NCBI RefSeq assembly: GCF_030530635.1
Contig: NZ_JAUMUL010000029.1
Coordinates: forward strand, 1-17,595
Source: Actinomyces sp.
Lineage (GTDB): Bacteria; Actinomycetota; Actinomycetes; Actinomycetales; Actinomycetaceae
DNA length: 17,595 bases
Reading direction: 5' to 3'
Below, in pieces: positions 7,074-14,530 of the stretch. The translations under genes and the position numbers were made by a program. Within the stretch, counting starts at the first letter, position 1. The number at the start of each line of letters is the position of its first letter. The notes under the pieces are model-generated. The model made no database searches, had not been told where the DNA came from, and saw only the letters and a program-made list of their open reading frames with translations.

Positions 7074-10000
7074 GTGCTCCAACTCATCATCAACATCCTG
7101 ACGCCGATACTCGGCGGCATGGGAGTGTCATCGGCCGACGTTGAGACATATGTGCACAACTGCGCCGGCTACATCTACGCCCTCCTCGCCATCATCCTGG
7201 TTGCGATCGCGGTGGCGATTGGTGCGCACTGGCTGGCCAAGAAGGGGGACCGGCACCTGTGGCGCTGGGGCGCCGGACTGACCGCCGTGGTGGCCGCCGT
7301 CGTGATCGGCAATCTGGTGGTCTTCGGTCCGCTGTACTCGACCGTCTCCATCCTGGTCAATGTGAAGGGCAGCGTCTCCGAGGTCTCCCGGGCTACCTCG
7401 GAGGAGATCATCGGACGCGTCGGTGACGAGGGCTTCGTGCTGGCGGAGAACGACGACGGCCTGCTGCCGCTGCCCGCTGAGACCACCAGCCTCAACGTCT
7501 TCGGGTGGGCCTCCACCATCCCGATCTACGGTGGTACCGGCTCCGGCGCCGCTGACATGTCCAATGCGACCGGCGTCCTGGAGTCCCTGCACGACGCCGG
7601 CTACGCCACCAATGACACGCTCACGCAGCTTTACACCTCATACCGGGACACACGCGCACTGCTGGAGACCGGCACGATCGGTTACACCGACTGGACGCTG
7701 CCGGAGCCGACCGCCGACGCCTACACAGATGAGGTGCTCAGCGAGGCGAAGGACTTCTCCGACACCGCCGTGGTGGTGCTCGCCCGTTCCGGTGGCGAGG
7801 GCCAGGACCTGCCCACCGATATGAAGGGCGTCATCGACGGCGACTACGCCAAGATGGCTGAGACTGTAGCCGGTGGTAACGAGCGCTACTCGTACTTCAA
7901 CGCCGAGTACACCAACAACGGCGACTACGACGACTTCGAGGCGGGCGACCACTACCTGCAGCTCTCACGCACCGAGAAGGACATGCTGCAGATAGTCAAC
8001 GACAACTTCTCCCAGGTGATCGTCCTAATCAACTCCAACAACACGATGGAACTCGGTTGGCTGGACGACTACCCCTCCATCAAGTCCGTGCTGCTCGCCC
8101 CCGGAACCGGCCAGAACGCCATGGGCGCCCTGGGGCGCATCCTGTCCGGCGAGGTCAACCCCTCCGGGCACACCGTGGACATGTTCGTCAATGACCTGAC
8201 CGCCACGCCCGCCTACAACAACTACGGCAACTTCACCTACACGAATGTGGATGACCTGGTGGAGCAGTACACGGCCGCCGATCCCGGCTTCCAGGGCGTA
8301 CTCGGCCGCGTGAGCTACAACGAGGGCATCTACGTCGGCTACCGCTATTACGAGACCGCCCACGACGACCGCGTGGAGGGATTCAACTACGACGCCGCCG
8401 TACGCTACCCCTTCGGTTACGGGCTGTCCTACACCGACTTCACCCACGAGATTACGGCCTTCAATGCCGGCGAGGATGAGGTGCAGGTGACGGTCACCGT
8501 CACCAACACCGGTGACGTGGCCGGCAAGGACGTCGTCGAGCTGTACTCCACTCCGCCGTACACCGACGGCGGCATCGAGAAGGCGTCCGTGAACCTGGAC
8601 GACTTTGCCAAGACCGAGCTATTGGACCCCGGTGCCACGCAGGCGATCGACTTTGTGATCCCCAAGGAGGAACTCGCCTCCTACGACTCCTCCGGCCTGA
8701 AGACCGTCGACGGCGGTTATGTGCTGGAGGCCGGCGAGTACACCATCTCCGCCCGCTCCGACTCTCACACCGTGCTGGACTCCGAGACCTTCAGGGTGGA
8801 CGCCGACGTGGACTACTCCGCCCAGGGGCGCGCCTCCGACTCCGAGACGGCCACGAACCGCTTCGAGGAGTACTCCGCAGGCGGCGTCACCTACCTCTCC
8901 CGCGCCGGCCGCTTCGCCAACTACGGCGCGGCCACCGCCGCACCGACTGCGGAGGACCTGACCATGACGGATGAGGAGAAGGCCTTCATCGACTCCTACT
9001 CGGTGGCCAACTACAACCCGGCCGATCACGAGGACCCCGACGCGGTCATGCCCACCACCGGAGCGAACGGCGACCTGGCCCTGCGCGACATGACCGGCTT
9101 GGCCTACAACGATGAACAGTGGGACAGGCTGCTGGACCAGCTCACGGTGGAGGAGATGTCCGAGCTGGTCGCCGTCGGCGGATTCCAGACGGTGGCCGTC
9201 GGCTCCATCGACAAGCGGGCCACGCTCGACTCCGACGGACCCGCCGGCCTGAACGACTGGGTCATCGGTGTCATGGGCACCCCCTACCCGGCCGAGGTGC
9301 TCATCGCCCAGACCTGGAACATCGAGCTGGCAGGCGAGGTCGGTGCCGGCATCGCCCAGGAGTACGCCGACGCACACATCTACGGCTGGTACGGGCCCGC
9401 CATGAACACTCACCGCACCGCCTTCGGTGGACGCAACTTCGAGTACTACTCGGAGGACGGCGTGCTGGCCGGCAAGATCGCCTCGGCGACCACCAATGCG
9501 GCGGCGGCCAAGGGCGTGTACGGCTACATCAAGCACTTCGTGATGAACGACCAGGAGATCAACCGCTGCACCTTCTTGCAGACCTTCGCCACCGAGCAGA
9601 CGATGCGTGAGATCTATCTCAGGCCCTTCGAGATCGTGGTGAAGAACCGGGCTGAGGGGCCGTATGCGGTGATGTCCTCCTTCAACTTCATCGGCAACCG
9701 GTACGCCGGTGCCAACGCCGACCTGCTCAACGGAGTCCTGCGGGACGAGTGGGGTTTTGAAGGCATGGTGCTCACGGACTGGTACGGCTCCTACGGCTAC
9801 CAGATCACCATGGACTCGGTGCTCAACGGCAACGACATCATGCTGGGCATGGGTTCCCAGGCCCGCTCGGAGATTGAGAACCAGGACTCGCCGACCATGG
9901 TGACGGCGCTGCGGCAGGCCTCGAAGAACGTGCTCTACACGGTGGCCAACTCCGGCAACTACACCGTGGAGACCGACGCTGGCGGCCTGGACCGGCTCAC

Positions 10001-10115
10001 CACCATGGCGATCATCATCGACGTGGCCACCGGCCTGCTGTGCGTGGGCGCGATGACCGCCGTCGTGTTGCGGTGGCGCTCCAAGCGGGCCAAGGCCCGG
10101 GCGAGCGCCCGGTGA
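7074..10115 (+). CDS. Membrane-anchored GH3 beta-glycosidase, reversed domain order (GH3-1)
   Basis: Predicted 1013-residue exo-acting beta-glycosidase of family GH3. Residues about 31-53 and 66-88 are membrane segments with a basic loop between (KKGDRHLWRW). Residues 130-460 are the alpha/beta sandwich, with ARSGGEGQDLP holding the likely acid/base Glu242 and YPFGYGLSYT near 450. A fibronectin-III-like domain spans about 465-575 (VTNTGDVAGKDVV). The TIM barrel spans about 680-960, with DGPAG (Asp721), GRNFEYYSED, IKHFVMND (Lys820, His821) and the nucleophile Asp902 in MVLTDWYG. A third membrane segment (977-999) and a basic tail end the protein. This is the reversed order known from some ruminal GH3 enzymes. 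The positive-inside rule puts the N-terminus and catalytic domains outside. GTG at 7074 is chosen for AAGGAG six bases upstream; the frame runs open to 6912 without a site. Substrate unknown. Confidence 0.88.
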   Translation: MLQLIINILTPILGGMGVSSADVETYVHNCAGYIYALLAIILVAIAVAIGAHWLAKKGDRHLWRWGAGLTAVVAAVVIGNLVVFGPLYSTVSILVNVKGSVSEVSRATSEEIIGRVGDEGFVLAENDDGLLPLPAETTSLNVFGWASTIPIYGGTGSGAADMSNATGVLESLHDAGYATNDTLTQLYTSYRDTRALLETGTIGYTDWTLPEPTADAYTDEVLSEAKDFSDTAVVVLARSGGEGQDLPTDMKGVIDGDYAKMAETVAGGNERYSYFNAEYTNNGDYDDFEAGDHYLQLSRTEKDMLQIVNDNFSQVIVLINSNNTMELGWLDDYPSIKSVLLAPGTGQNAMGALGRILSGEVNPSGHTVDMFVNDLTATPAYNNYGNFTYTNVDDLVEQYTAADPGFQGVLGRVSYNEGIYVGYRYYETAHDDRVEGFNYDAAVRYPFGYGLSYTDFTHEITAFNAGEDEVQVTVTVTNTGDVAGKDVVELYSTPPYTDGGIEKASVNLDDFAKTELLDPGATQAIDFVIPKEELASYDSSGLKTVDGGYVLEAGEYTISARSDSHTVLDSETFRVDADVDYSAQGRASDSETATNRFEEYSAGGVTYLSRAGRFANYGAATAAPTAEDLTMTDEEKAFIDSYSVANYNPADHEDPDAVMPTTGANGDLALRDMTGLAYNDEQWDRLLDQLTVEEMSELVAVGGFQTVAVGSIDKRATLDSDGPAGLNDWVIGVMGTPYPAEVLIAQTWNIELAGEVGAGIAQEYADAHIYGWYGPAMNTHRTAFGGRNFEYYSEDGVLAGKIASATTNAAAAKGVYGYIKHFVMNDQEINRCTFLQTFATEQTMREIYLRPFEIVVKNRAEGPYAVMSSFNFIGNRYAGANADLLNGVLRDEWGFEGMVLTDWYGSYGYQITMDSVLNGNDIMLGMGSQARSEIENQDSPTMVTALRQASKNVLYTVANSGNYTVETDAGGLDRLTTMAIIIDVATGLLCVGAMTAVVLRWRSKRAKARASAR

Positions 10116-10133
10116 TTCCATGATCCACTGAAG

Positions 10134-10255
10134 ATGTCCGAGATCGGCACAAACGGCTCAGAGCGATTCGCACCTGTTCGGGAAAACCGTGTGATTTCAA
10201 CGTTCTCCGAACAGTGAGCGGTGGCCGCAGAGCCGTTTGTGCCGATCCTTGACAT
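10134..10255. repeat. 122-bp nested inverted-repeat element
   Basis: A perfect 18-bp inverted repeat, GATCGGCACAAACGGCTC (10142-10159) against its complement (10230-10247), is flanked by an outer ATGTC/GACAT pair (10134-10138 and 10251-10255). It encloses an inner CTGTTCGG/CCGAACAG pair (10174-10181 and 10207-10214), and all arms share one centre near 10194. It fills most of the 156-base gap between convergent GH3-1 and trpB2. It could be a miniature inverted-repeat transposable element or REP-like repeat, or act as a two-way terminator. I see no clear target-site duplication and no copy elsewhere in the window. Confidence 0.8.
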
Positions 10256-10271
10256 TTTTCCGCCGGGGAGG

Positions 10272-11606
10272 TCAACCCAGGAGGGCGGACAGGTGCTCGC
10301 GCACCTCCTCCATGTCCTTGTCGCCGCGGCCGGACAGGTTCACCAGCAGCAGCGGTGCGGGCCCTGCGGGCGTCTGCTCGGCATGCTCACGGGCCAGTTT
10401 GAGGGCCTGGGCAAGGGCGTGCGCCGACTCCATGGCGGGGATGATGCCCTCGTGCCGACTCAGCAGTCGGAAGGCCTCCAGCGCCTCGGCGTCGGTGACG
10501 GCCACGTACTGTGCCCGACCGGTGTCTGCCAGGTGGGCGTGCTCCGGGCCCACCGACGGGTAGTCGAGCCCGGCGGAGACCGAGTGCGAGGGCAGGACGG
10601 TGCCGTCGTCGTCGAGCATGACGAAGGAGCGCATACCGTGCAGCACCCCGGTGCGTCCGGCGTTGATGGGGGCGCCGTGCTCGCCCGTGGCCAGACCCCG
10701 CCCGGCCGGCTCCACCCCGATCAACTGCACCGAAGGGTCATCCAGGTAGGCGGCGAAGGCTCCGATCGCATTGGAGCCGCCGCCCACAGCCGCGATGACG
10801 GCATCGGGCAGGGCGCCGTAGCGCGCAAGCACCTGGCGGCGGGACTCGGCGGAGATGACCTGCTGGAAGTGCCGCACGATCGTTGGGAAGGGATGCGGCC
10901 CGGTGGCCGAGCCCATCAGGTAGAAGGTGTCCTCCAGGCGGGTGCACCACTGCGCCAGGGCGGCGTCGATCGCATCCTTGAGCCCCGCCTGCCCAGCGTT
11001 CACCGCCACCACGGTCGCGCCCATCAGCTCCATGCGCTCCACATTGGGACGCTGCCGCTCCACGTCGTGCGCACCCATGTAGATGGTGCACTCCATGCCC
11101 ATCAATGCCGCCACCATGGCGGTGGCGGTGCCGTGCTGACCGGCGCCGGTCTCCGCGATCAGCCGCCGCTTGCCCATGCGCTTGGCCAGCAGCGCCTGGC
11201 CCAGGGCGTTATTGCCCTTGTGGGCTCCGCCATGAGCCAGGTCCTCCCGCTTCAGCAGTATGCGGGCGCCGCCGGAAAGCGGCAGGTGGCGGCATTCGAA
11301 GATGGGGGTCTGCCGCCCCAGGTAGTCGGCGCGCAGGTCGGCCAGTTCCGCCTCGAAGGCGGGATCGGCCACGGCCTCGGTGTAGGCGGCCTCAAGCTCG
11401 TCTAGCGCGGGCAGCAGCTCAGCGGGTACCTCCTGGCCCCCGAAACGCCCGAAGAAGGCGGGCAGGATCGTGTCCCGAGGGATGTCGGTGCCCCCAGAGG
11501 GAGGGACGTAACCGGGCGCGTCGGGGCCGAGAGGACCGGTGGGGACGCGGTTGGCGGTGGGGGCGGCCCCAGGCGGGGCTGCGTGCGGATCGGCTTGGGT
11601 GTGCAC
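10272..11606 (-). CDS. trpB: Second, stand-alone tryptophan synthase beta chain
   Basis: A 444-residue PLP enzyme that would condense indole with serine to tryptophan. Motifs: FFGRFGGQEVP, LLKREDLAHGGAHKGNN with the Schiff-base lysine at 130, ETGAGQHG (Glu152), the phosphate loop GGGSNAIG (275-282) and LSGRGDKD near the end. It resembles the TrpB1 type, not the longer TrpB2 group, and is clearly related to but diverged from the TrpB half of the trpC-trpB fusion. About 45 Pro/Ala-rich residues precede the conserved part. GTG at 11606 is chosen for CAGGAGG five bases upstream; a GTG at 11630 lacks a site. It has no trpA beside it. It converges with GH3-1 and is divergent from GH3-2, so it is a single-gene unit. 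It could salvage indole, act with the operon's TrpA, or have drifted to another amino-acid beta-replacement; the sequence does not decide. Confidence 0.94.
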   Translation of the reverse strand: MHTQADPHAAPPGAAPTANRVPTGPLGPDAPGYVPPSGGTDIPRDTILPAFFGRFGGQEVPAELLPALDELEAAYTEAVADPAFEAELADLRADYLGRQTPIFECRHLPLSGGARILLKREDLAHGGAHKGNNALGQALLAKRMGKRRLIAETGAGQHGTATAMVAALMGMECTIYMGAHDVERQRPNVERMELMGATVVAVNAGQAGLKDAIDAALAQWCTRLEDTFYLMGSATGPHPFPTIVRHFQQVISAESRRQVLARYGALPDAVIAAVGGGSNAIGAFAAYLDDPSVQLIGVEPAGRGLATGEHGAPINAGRTGVLHGMRSFVMLDDDGTVLPSHSVSAGLDYPSVGPEHAHLADTGRAQYVAVTDAEALEAFRLLSRHEGIIPAMESAHALAQALKLAREHAEQTPAGPAPLLLVNLSGRGDKDMEEVREHLSALLG

Positions 11607-11742
11607 TGGGTCCTCCTGAACTGGCTGCACCGTCCTGCGGCGGTTGCATTGGCGAGGTTAGGGGTGTTCCTGTCGGCGGGCAAAAGGGCATACCGACATC
11701 TCTCATCGCGGGACTGTGGGCGGGAAGGGCGGCGCGGATGCA

Positions 11743-11766
11743 AGTTGTGCGCCGCAACTGACAGAT
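11743..11766. promoter_or_regulatory. Palindromic operator-like block upstream of GH3-2 / trpB2
   Basis: AGTTGTGCGCCGCAACT (11743-11759) is a 17-bp near-palindrome with five-base arms, followed directly by GACAGAT. The whole 24-base block matches the one at 14336-14359 at 19 positions. It sits between the divergent trpB2 and GH3-2 genes and abuts the candidate GH3-2 -35 element, so a bound protein could affect either gene. The binding protein is unknown. Confidence 0.5.
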
Positions 11767-11786
11767 TGCGCCCGGATCTCTATCGT
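11758..11786 (+). promoter_or_regulatory. Candidate promoter of GH3-2
   Basis: CTGACA (11758-11763) and TATCGT (11781-11786) are separated by exactly 17 bases, matching -35 (five of six) and -10 (four of six) elements. The start site would be near 11793, giving a leader of about 70 bases that contains the tandem 14-bp repeat. The upstream palindrome touches the -35 element. Confidence 0.42.
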
Positions 11787-11821
11787 GAGTGACCTGTGTC
11801 TCATATGATGACCGGTGAACC

Positions 11822-11849
11822 CTGCAAGACCCTGCCTGCAAGACCCTGC
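11822..11849 (+). repeat. Tandem 14-bp direct repeat in the GH3-2 leader
   Basis: CTGCAAGACCCTGC occurs twice back to back with no mismatch, and the start of a third unit (CTGCAAG) runs into the AAGGAG ribosome site. It lies 13-40 bases before the GH3-2 start codon. It may be a slippage duplication or a protein or RNA binding site. Confidence 0.8.
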
Positions 11850-11861
11850 AAGGAGAGATCA

Positions 11862-14264
11862 ATGAGGATCAAGCGAACAAGAATCATGGCCGCCGTCGCG
11901 CTGACGGCGGCCCTGGCCCTGGCGGGATGCACCTCAGGCGGCTCCACCGCCGATGCGACGGCATCCGCTGCCCTAGAGAACAACAGCAACACCTTCATCA
12001 CCCAGGAACTGGACGATGGGAGCACCCGGTTCAACCGCGTTGTCAACCCGAATGGCGGTCAGGTACTGACCTACTCCGCTGACGGTTCCATGACCATCAT
12101 CGAGCAGGCCGACGGCGAGTACACCTACGCCTTCAAGGACCTCAACGGCGACGGTGAACTCGACCCGGCCGAGGACTGGCGTCTGGAGGGAAGCGAGCGC
12201 GCCGCCGACTACGCCACCGTGCTGTCCAAGGAGCAGATGGCCGGGTTGATGCTCTTCTCCGCGCACGAGCGCGCACCCGAGGATGGGCTGACGAGCGAGC
12301 AGCAGGAGTACCTGTCCGATTCGTACCTGCGCGCGGTACTGAACGCGGGCGGCTCGGACGTTACTGCCAACGTGCAGTGGGTCAACCAGATGCAGGCCTA
12401 CGTGGAGACCCTGGCCACCGCCGAAACCCCCTACATTCCGGTCAACTTCTCCTCCGATCCCCGCTCGGCCGCCACGGGTGACGGCGCCTTCAGCCAGGCC
12501 GGGGAGATTTCCAAATGGCCCGGTTCGCTGGGACTGGCAGCCACATTCGATCCCGACACGGTGCTTCAGTTCGGCCAGATGGTCTCCCAGGAGTACAGGA
12601 GCCTGGGAATTGGCACGGCGTTGTCTCCCCAGATCGACCTGGCCACCGAGCCGTGCTGGCTGCGAGTGTCCGGAACCTTCGGCGAGGACTCCACCATGGT
12701 CGGGGCGATGGCTGCCAACTACGTCGCGGGCTTCCAGGGCACGTACACTGACGGCGGCAAGAGCGGCTGGGGCACGGACTCGGTGGCCACCATGATCAAG
12801 CATTGGCCCGGTGACGGCGCCGGTGAGGGTGGCCGTGAATCCCACACCAATGCGGGCAAGTACGAGGTCATGGTGGGCGGCAACTCGGCCGAGCACTGGT
12901 CGGTATTCCAACAGGCCCTGGAGTCCTCGGCGGTGATGACCTCCTACTCGATCACTCTGAACGCGGGTGGAGAGCCGGAGTACGCCCGGCGGATGGGCTC
13001 CTCCTACGACGACGGCAAGCTCACCGCGCTGCGCCAGGGCAACTCCTATGACGGCGTCGTAGTGACCGACTGGGGCGTCACCCGCGCCACCACCGACCCC
13101 GATGACCCGGTGATCGCCACCGGCTGGGGAGCGGAGAACCTGAGTGTCGAGCAACGGCACTTCGAAATCATCAAGAACGGCACTGACATGTTCGGCGGCA
13201 ACAATGACGCCGCCCCGGTCCTGGCCGCCTACGACATGTGGCAGTCCGCCTACGAGGCCGGCGACCTGGACATCGACGCCCGCACCCGCTGGCAGCAGTC
13301 CGCAACGCGCATCCTGACCATGTCCTTCAACATCGGCGCCTTCGACAACCCATTCCTGGATCTGGCCGCCTCCCAGACGCAGGTGGGCTCTCAGGACAAG
13401 GTCACGGCAGGTCAGGAAGCACAGCTGAACTCCGTTGTCACCGTCAAGAACGACGGCGCCATCACTCTGGATCCCCAGGCGGACTTCTCCGACCAGACCG
13501 TCTACATCCCGCAGACCTACGACACGGGTTTCAATAGTGCCTTCACCGAGGCCGAGTACACCGAGGGACCCACCCTGGACGTGGAGACGGCGGGCAAGTA
13601 CTTCGGCAAGGTGGTCACTGACGAAGTCGCGTACGACGCCGACGGCCGCGTCACCGGTTACACCGCCCCCGACTTGAGCGACGTGGACCTGGTGTTGGTG
13701 GGCATGCGCTCACCGATCAACGGTACGAGCTTCTCCAAGGCCGGCTGGAACGAGCAGGCGGGCAGCTGGTACCCGCTCTCCCTCCAGTACGGCACCTATA
13801 CCGCCGACGGAGACAATGTTCGGCGTACCTCGATCTCCGGGGACGTACTTGCAGACGGCAGTCGGGAGAACCGTTCCTACTACGGGGCTACCTCGGCGAT
13901 CTCCAATGGCGCGGATCTGGACGCCTTCAACCGCGCCGCCGACGCGGTGGCGGCCTCGGGTAGGGACATCCCGGTAGTCGTGGCCCTCAAGGCCACGAAT
14001 CCGGTGATTCCTGCGGAGTTTGAGGCGCGGGCGGACGCGATTGTCGTGGGCTTCGGCGTGGCCGACGAGGCGCTCATCCGGGTCGCACTCGGGCTGCACG
14101 AGTCCAACGGGCGCCTGCCCATCCAGTTCCCCGCGGACATGGACACCGTGGAGGCCAATCGGGAGGACGTGCCGAAGGATCTGACGCCCTACACCGACTC
14201 CGTCGGCAACACCTATGACTACGGCTTCGGTCTGCATCTGGACGGTTCGGTGATTGTGGATTGA
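11862..14264 (+). CDS. GH3 family lipoprotein glycosidase (GH3-2)
   Basis: An 800-residue protein with a lipoprotein signal: basic MRIKRTR, hydrophobic stretch, lipobox LAGC with Cys23. It should be exported and lipid-anchored on the outer face of the membrane. Residues 93-104 (DLNGDGELDPAE) form an EF-hand-like calcium loop common in this GH3 group. The TIM barrel follows, with ALSPQIDLATEPCW, SGTFGED, IKHWPGDG (Lys313, His314) and nucleophile Asp403 in VVVTDWGV. The alpha/beta sandwich occupies about 540-760 and ends with YDYGFGL. This is the usual GH3 domain order, unlike its neighbours. The GEG(x)D acid/base signature seen in GH3-1 and GH3-3 is absent; the equivalent strand reads LVLVGMRSPING, so the acid/base must differ or be lost. 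ATG at 11862 has AAGGAG upstream; an earlier in-frame ATG at 11796 would spoil the signal peptide. Substrate not determinable. Confidence 0.9.
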   Translation: MRIKRTRIMAAVALTAALALAGCTSGGSTADATASAALENNSNTFITQELDDGSTRFNRVVNPNGGQVLTYSADGSMTIIEQADGEYTYAFKDLNGDGELDPAEDWRLEGSERAADYATVLSKEQMAGLMLFSAHERAPEDGLTSEQQEYLSDSYLRAVLNAGGSDVTANVQWVNQMQAYVETLATAETPYIPVNFSSDPRSAATGDGAFSQAGEISKWPGSLGLAATFDPDTVLQFGQMVSQEYRSLGIGTALSPQIDLATEPCWLRVSGTFGEDSTMVGAMAANYVAGFQGTYTDGGKSGWGTDSVATMIKHWPGDGAGEGGRESHTNAGKYEVMVGGNSAEHWSVFQQALESSAVMTSYSITLNAGGEPEYARRMGSSYDDGKLTALRQGNSYDGVVVTDWGVTRATTDPDDPVIATGWGAENLSVEQRHFEIIKNGTDMFGGNNDAAPVLAAYDMWQSAYEAGDLDIDARTRWQQSATRILTMSFNIGAFDNPFLDLAASQTQVGSQDKVTAGQEAQLNSVVTVKNDGAITLDPQADFSDQTVYIPQTYDTGFNSAFTEAEYTEGPTLDVETAGKYFGKVVTDEVAYDADGRVTGYTAPDLSDVDLVLVGMRSPINGTSFSKAGWNEQAGSWYPLSLQYGTYTADGDNVRRTSISGDVLADGSRENRSYYGATSAISNGADLDAFNRAADAVAASGRDIPVVVALKATNPVIPAEFEARADAIVVGFGVADEALIRVALGLHESNGRLPIQFPADMDTVEANREDVPKDLTPYTDSVGNTYDYGFGLHLDGSVIVD

Positions 14265-14289
14265 GTCGAAGGCCCACCCGGATGCTGTG

Positions 14290-14319
14290 GGGGCGTGGAC
14301 AGCCAACCGTCTCCGCCCC
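14290..14319 (+). terminator. Possible terminator hairpin after GH3-2
   Basis: GGGGCGTGGAC (14290-14300) and GTCTCCGCCCC (14309-14319) can pair: six G-C pairs, a short mismatch, then three pairs over an eight-base loop. No U-tract follows. It starts 25 bases after the GH3-2 stop. Confidence 0.35.
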
Positions 14320-14335
14320 GGGACACGCACTGACA

Positions 14336-14359
14336 GGTTATGCGCCCGAACCGACAGAT
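14336..14359. promoter_or_regulatory. Palindromic operator-like block upstream of GH3-3
   Basis: GGTTATGCGCCCGAACC (14336-14352) is a 17-bp palindrome with four-base arms. A GACAG lies on each side (14332-14336 and 14353-14357), spaced 21 bp, about two helical turns. The block matches 11743-11766 at 19 of 24 bases. A weak promoter pair, TTGCGG (14378-14383) and TAGGAC (14401-14406) with a 17-base spacer, follows downstream. The remainder of 14265-14530 shows nothing else that I recognise. Confidence 0.5.
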
Positions 14360-14530
14360 CGAGCGGTCACTGCGTTGTTGCGGGCCCGCATCGGCTGAAA
14401 TAGGACCGCATGTCAATCACCGGCGGGCCGCGGCCCCGAATACCCGATGTTCGGGCTGATCGGGGTCCGGCACGCCTGTGAGTTTCCCCCCACCCCACCC
14501 CTTGCATTCCCGTGCGAGGAACACAGAGAG

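Noticed and set aside
8619..10121. Long minus-strand frame (500 codons) opposite GH3-1
   Set aside because: Antisense shadow of the TIM-barrel region, rich in Gly/Val/His repeats with no recognisable domain. The same holds for 14972-16429 and 16538-17566 opposite GH3-3, 11973-13160 opposite GH3-2, and 10221-11405 and 3072-4307 opposite trp genes.
10237..10563. Small plus-strand frame starting inside the inverted-repeat element
   Set aside because: It runs antisense to trpB2 and has shadow-type composition; there is no evidence that it is translated or that the element carries a gene.
11796..11861. Earlier ATG for GH3-2
   Set aside because: It would add 22 residues before a good lipoprotein signal and include the tandem repeat; the ATG at 11862 has its own AAGGAG.
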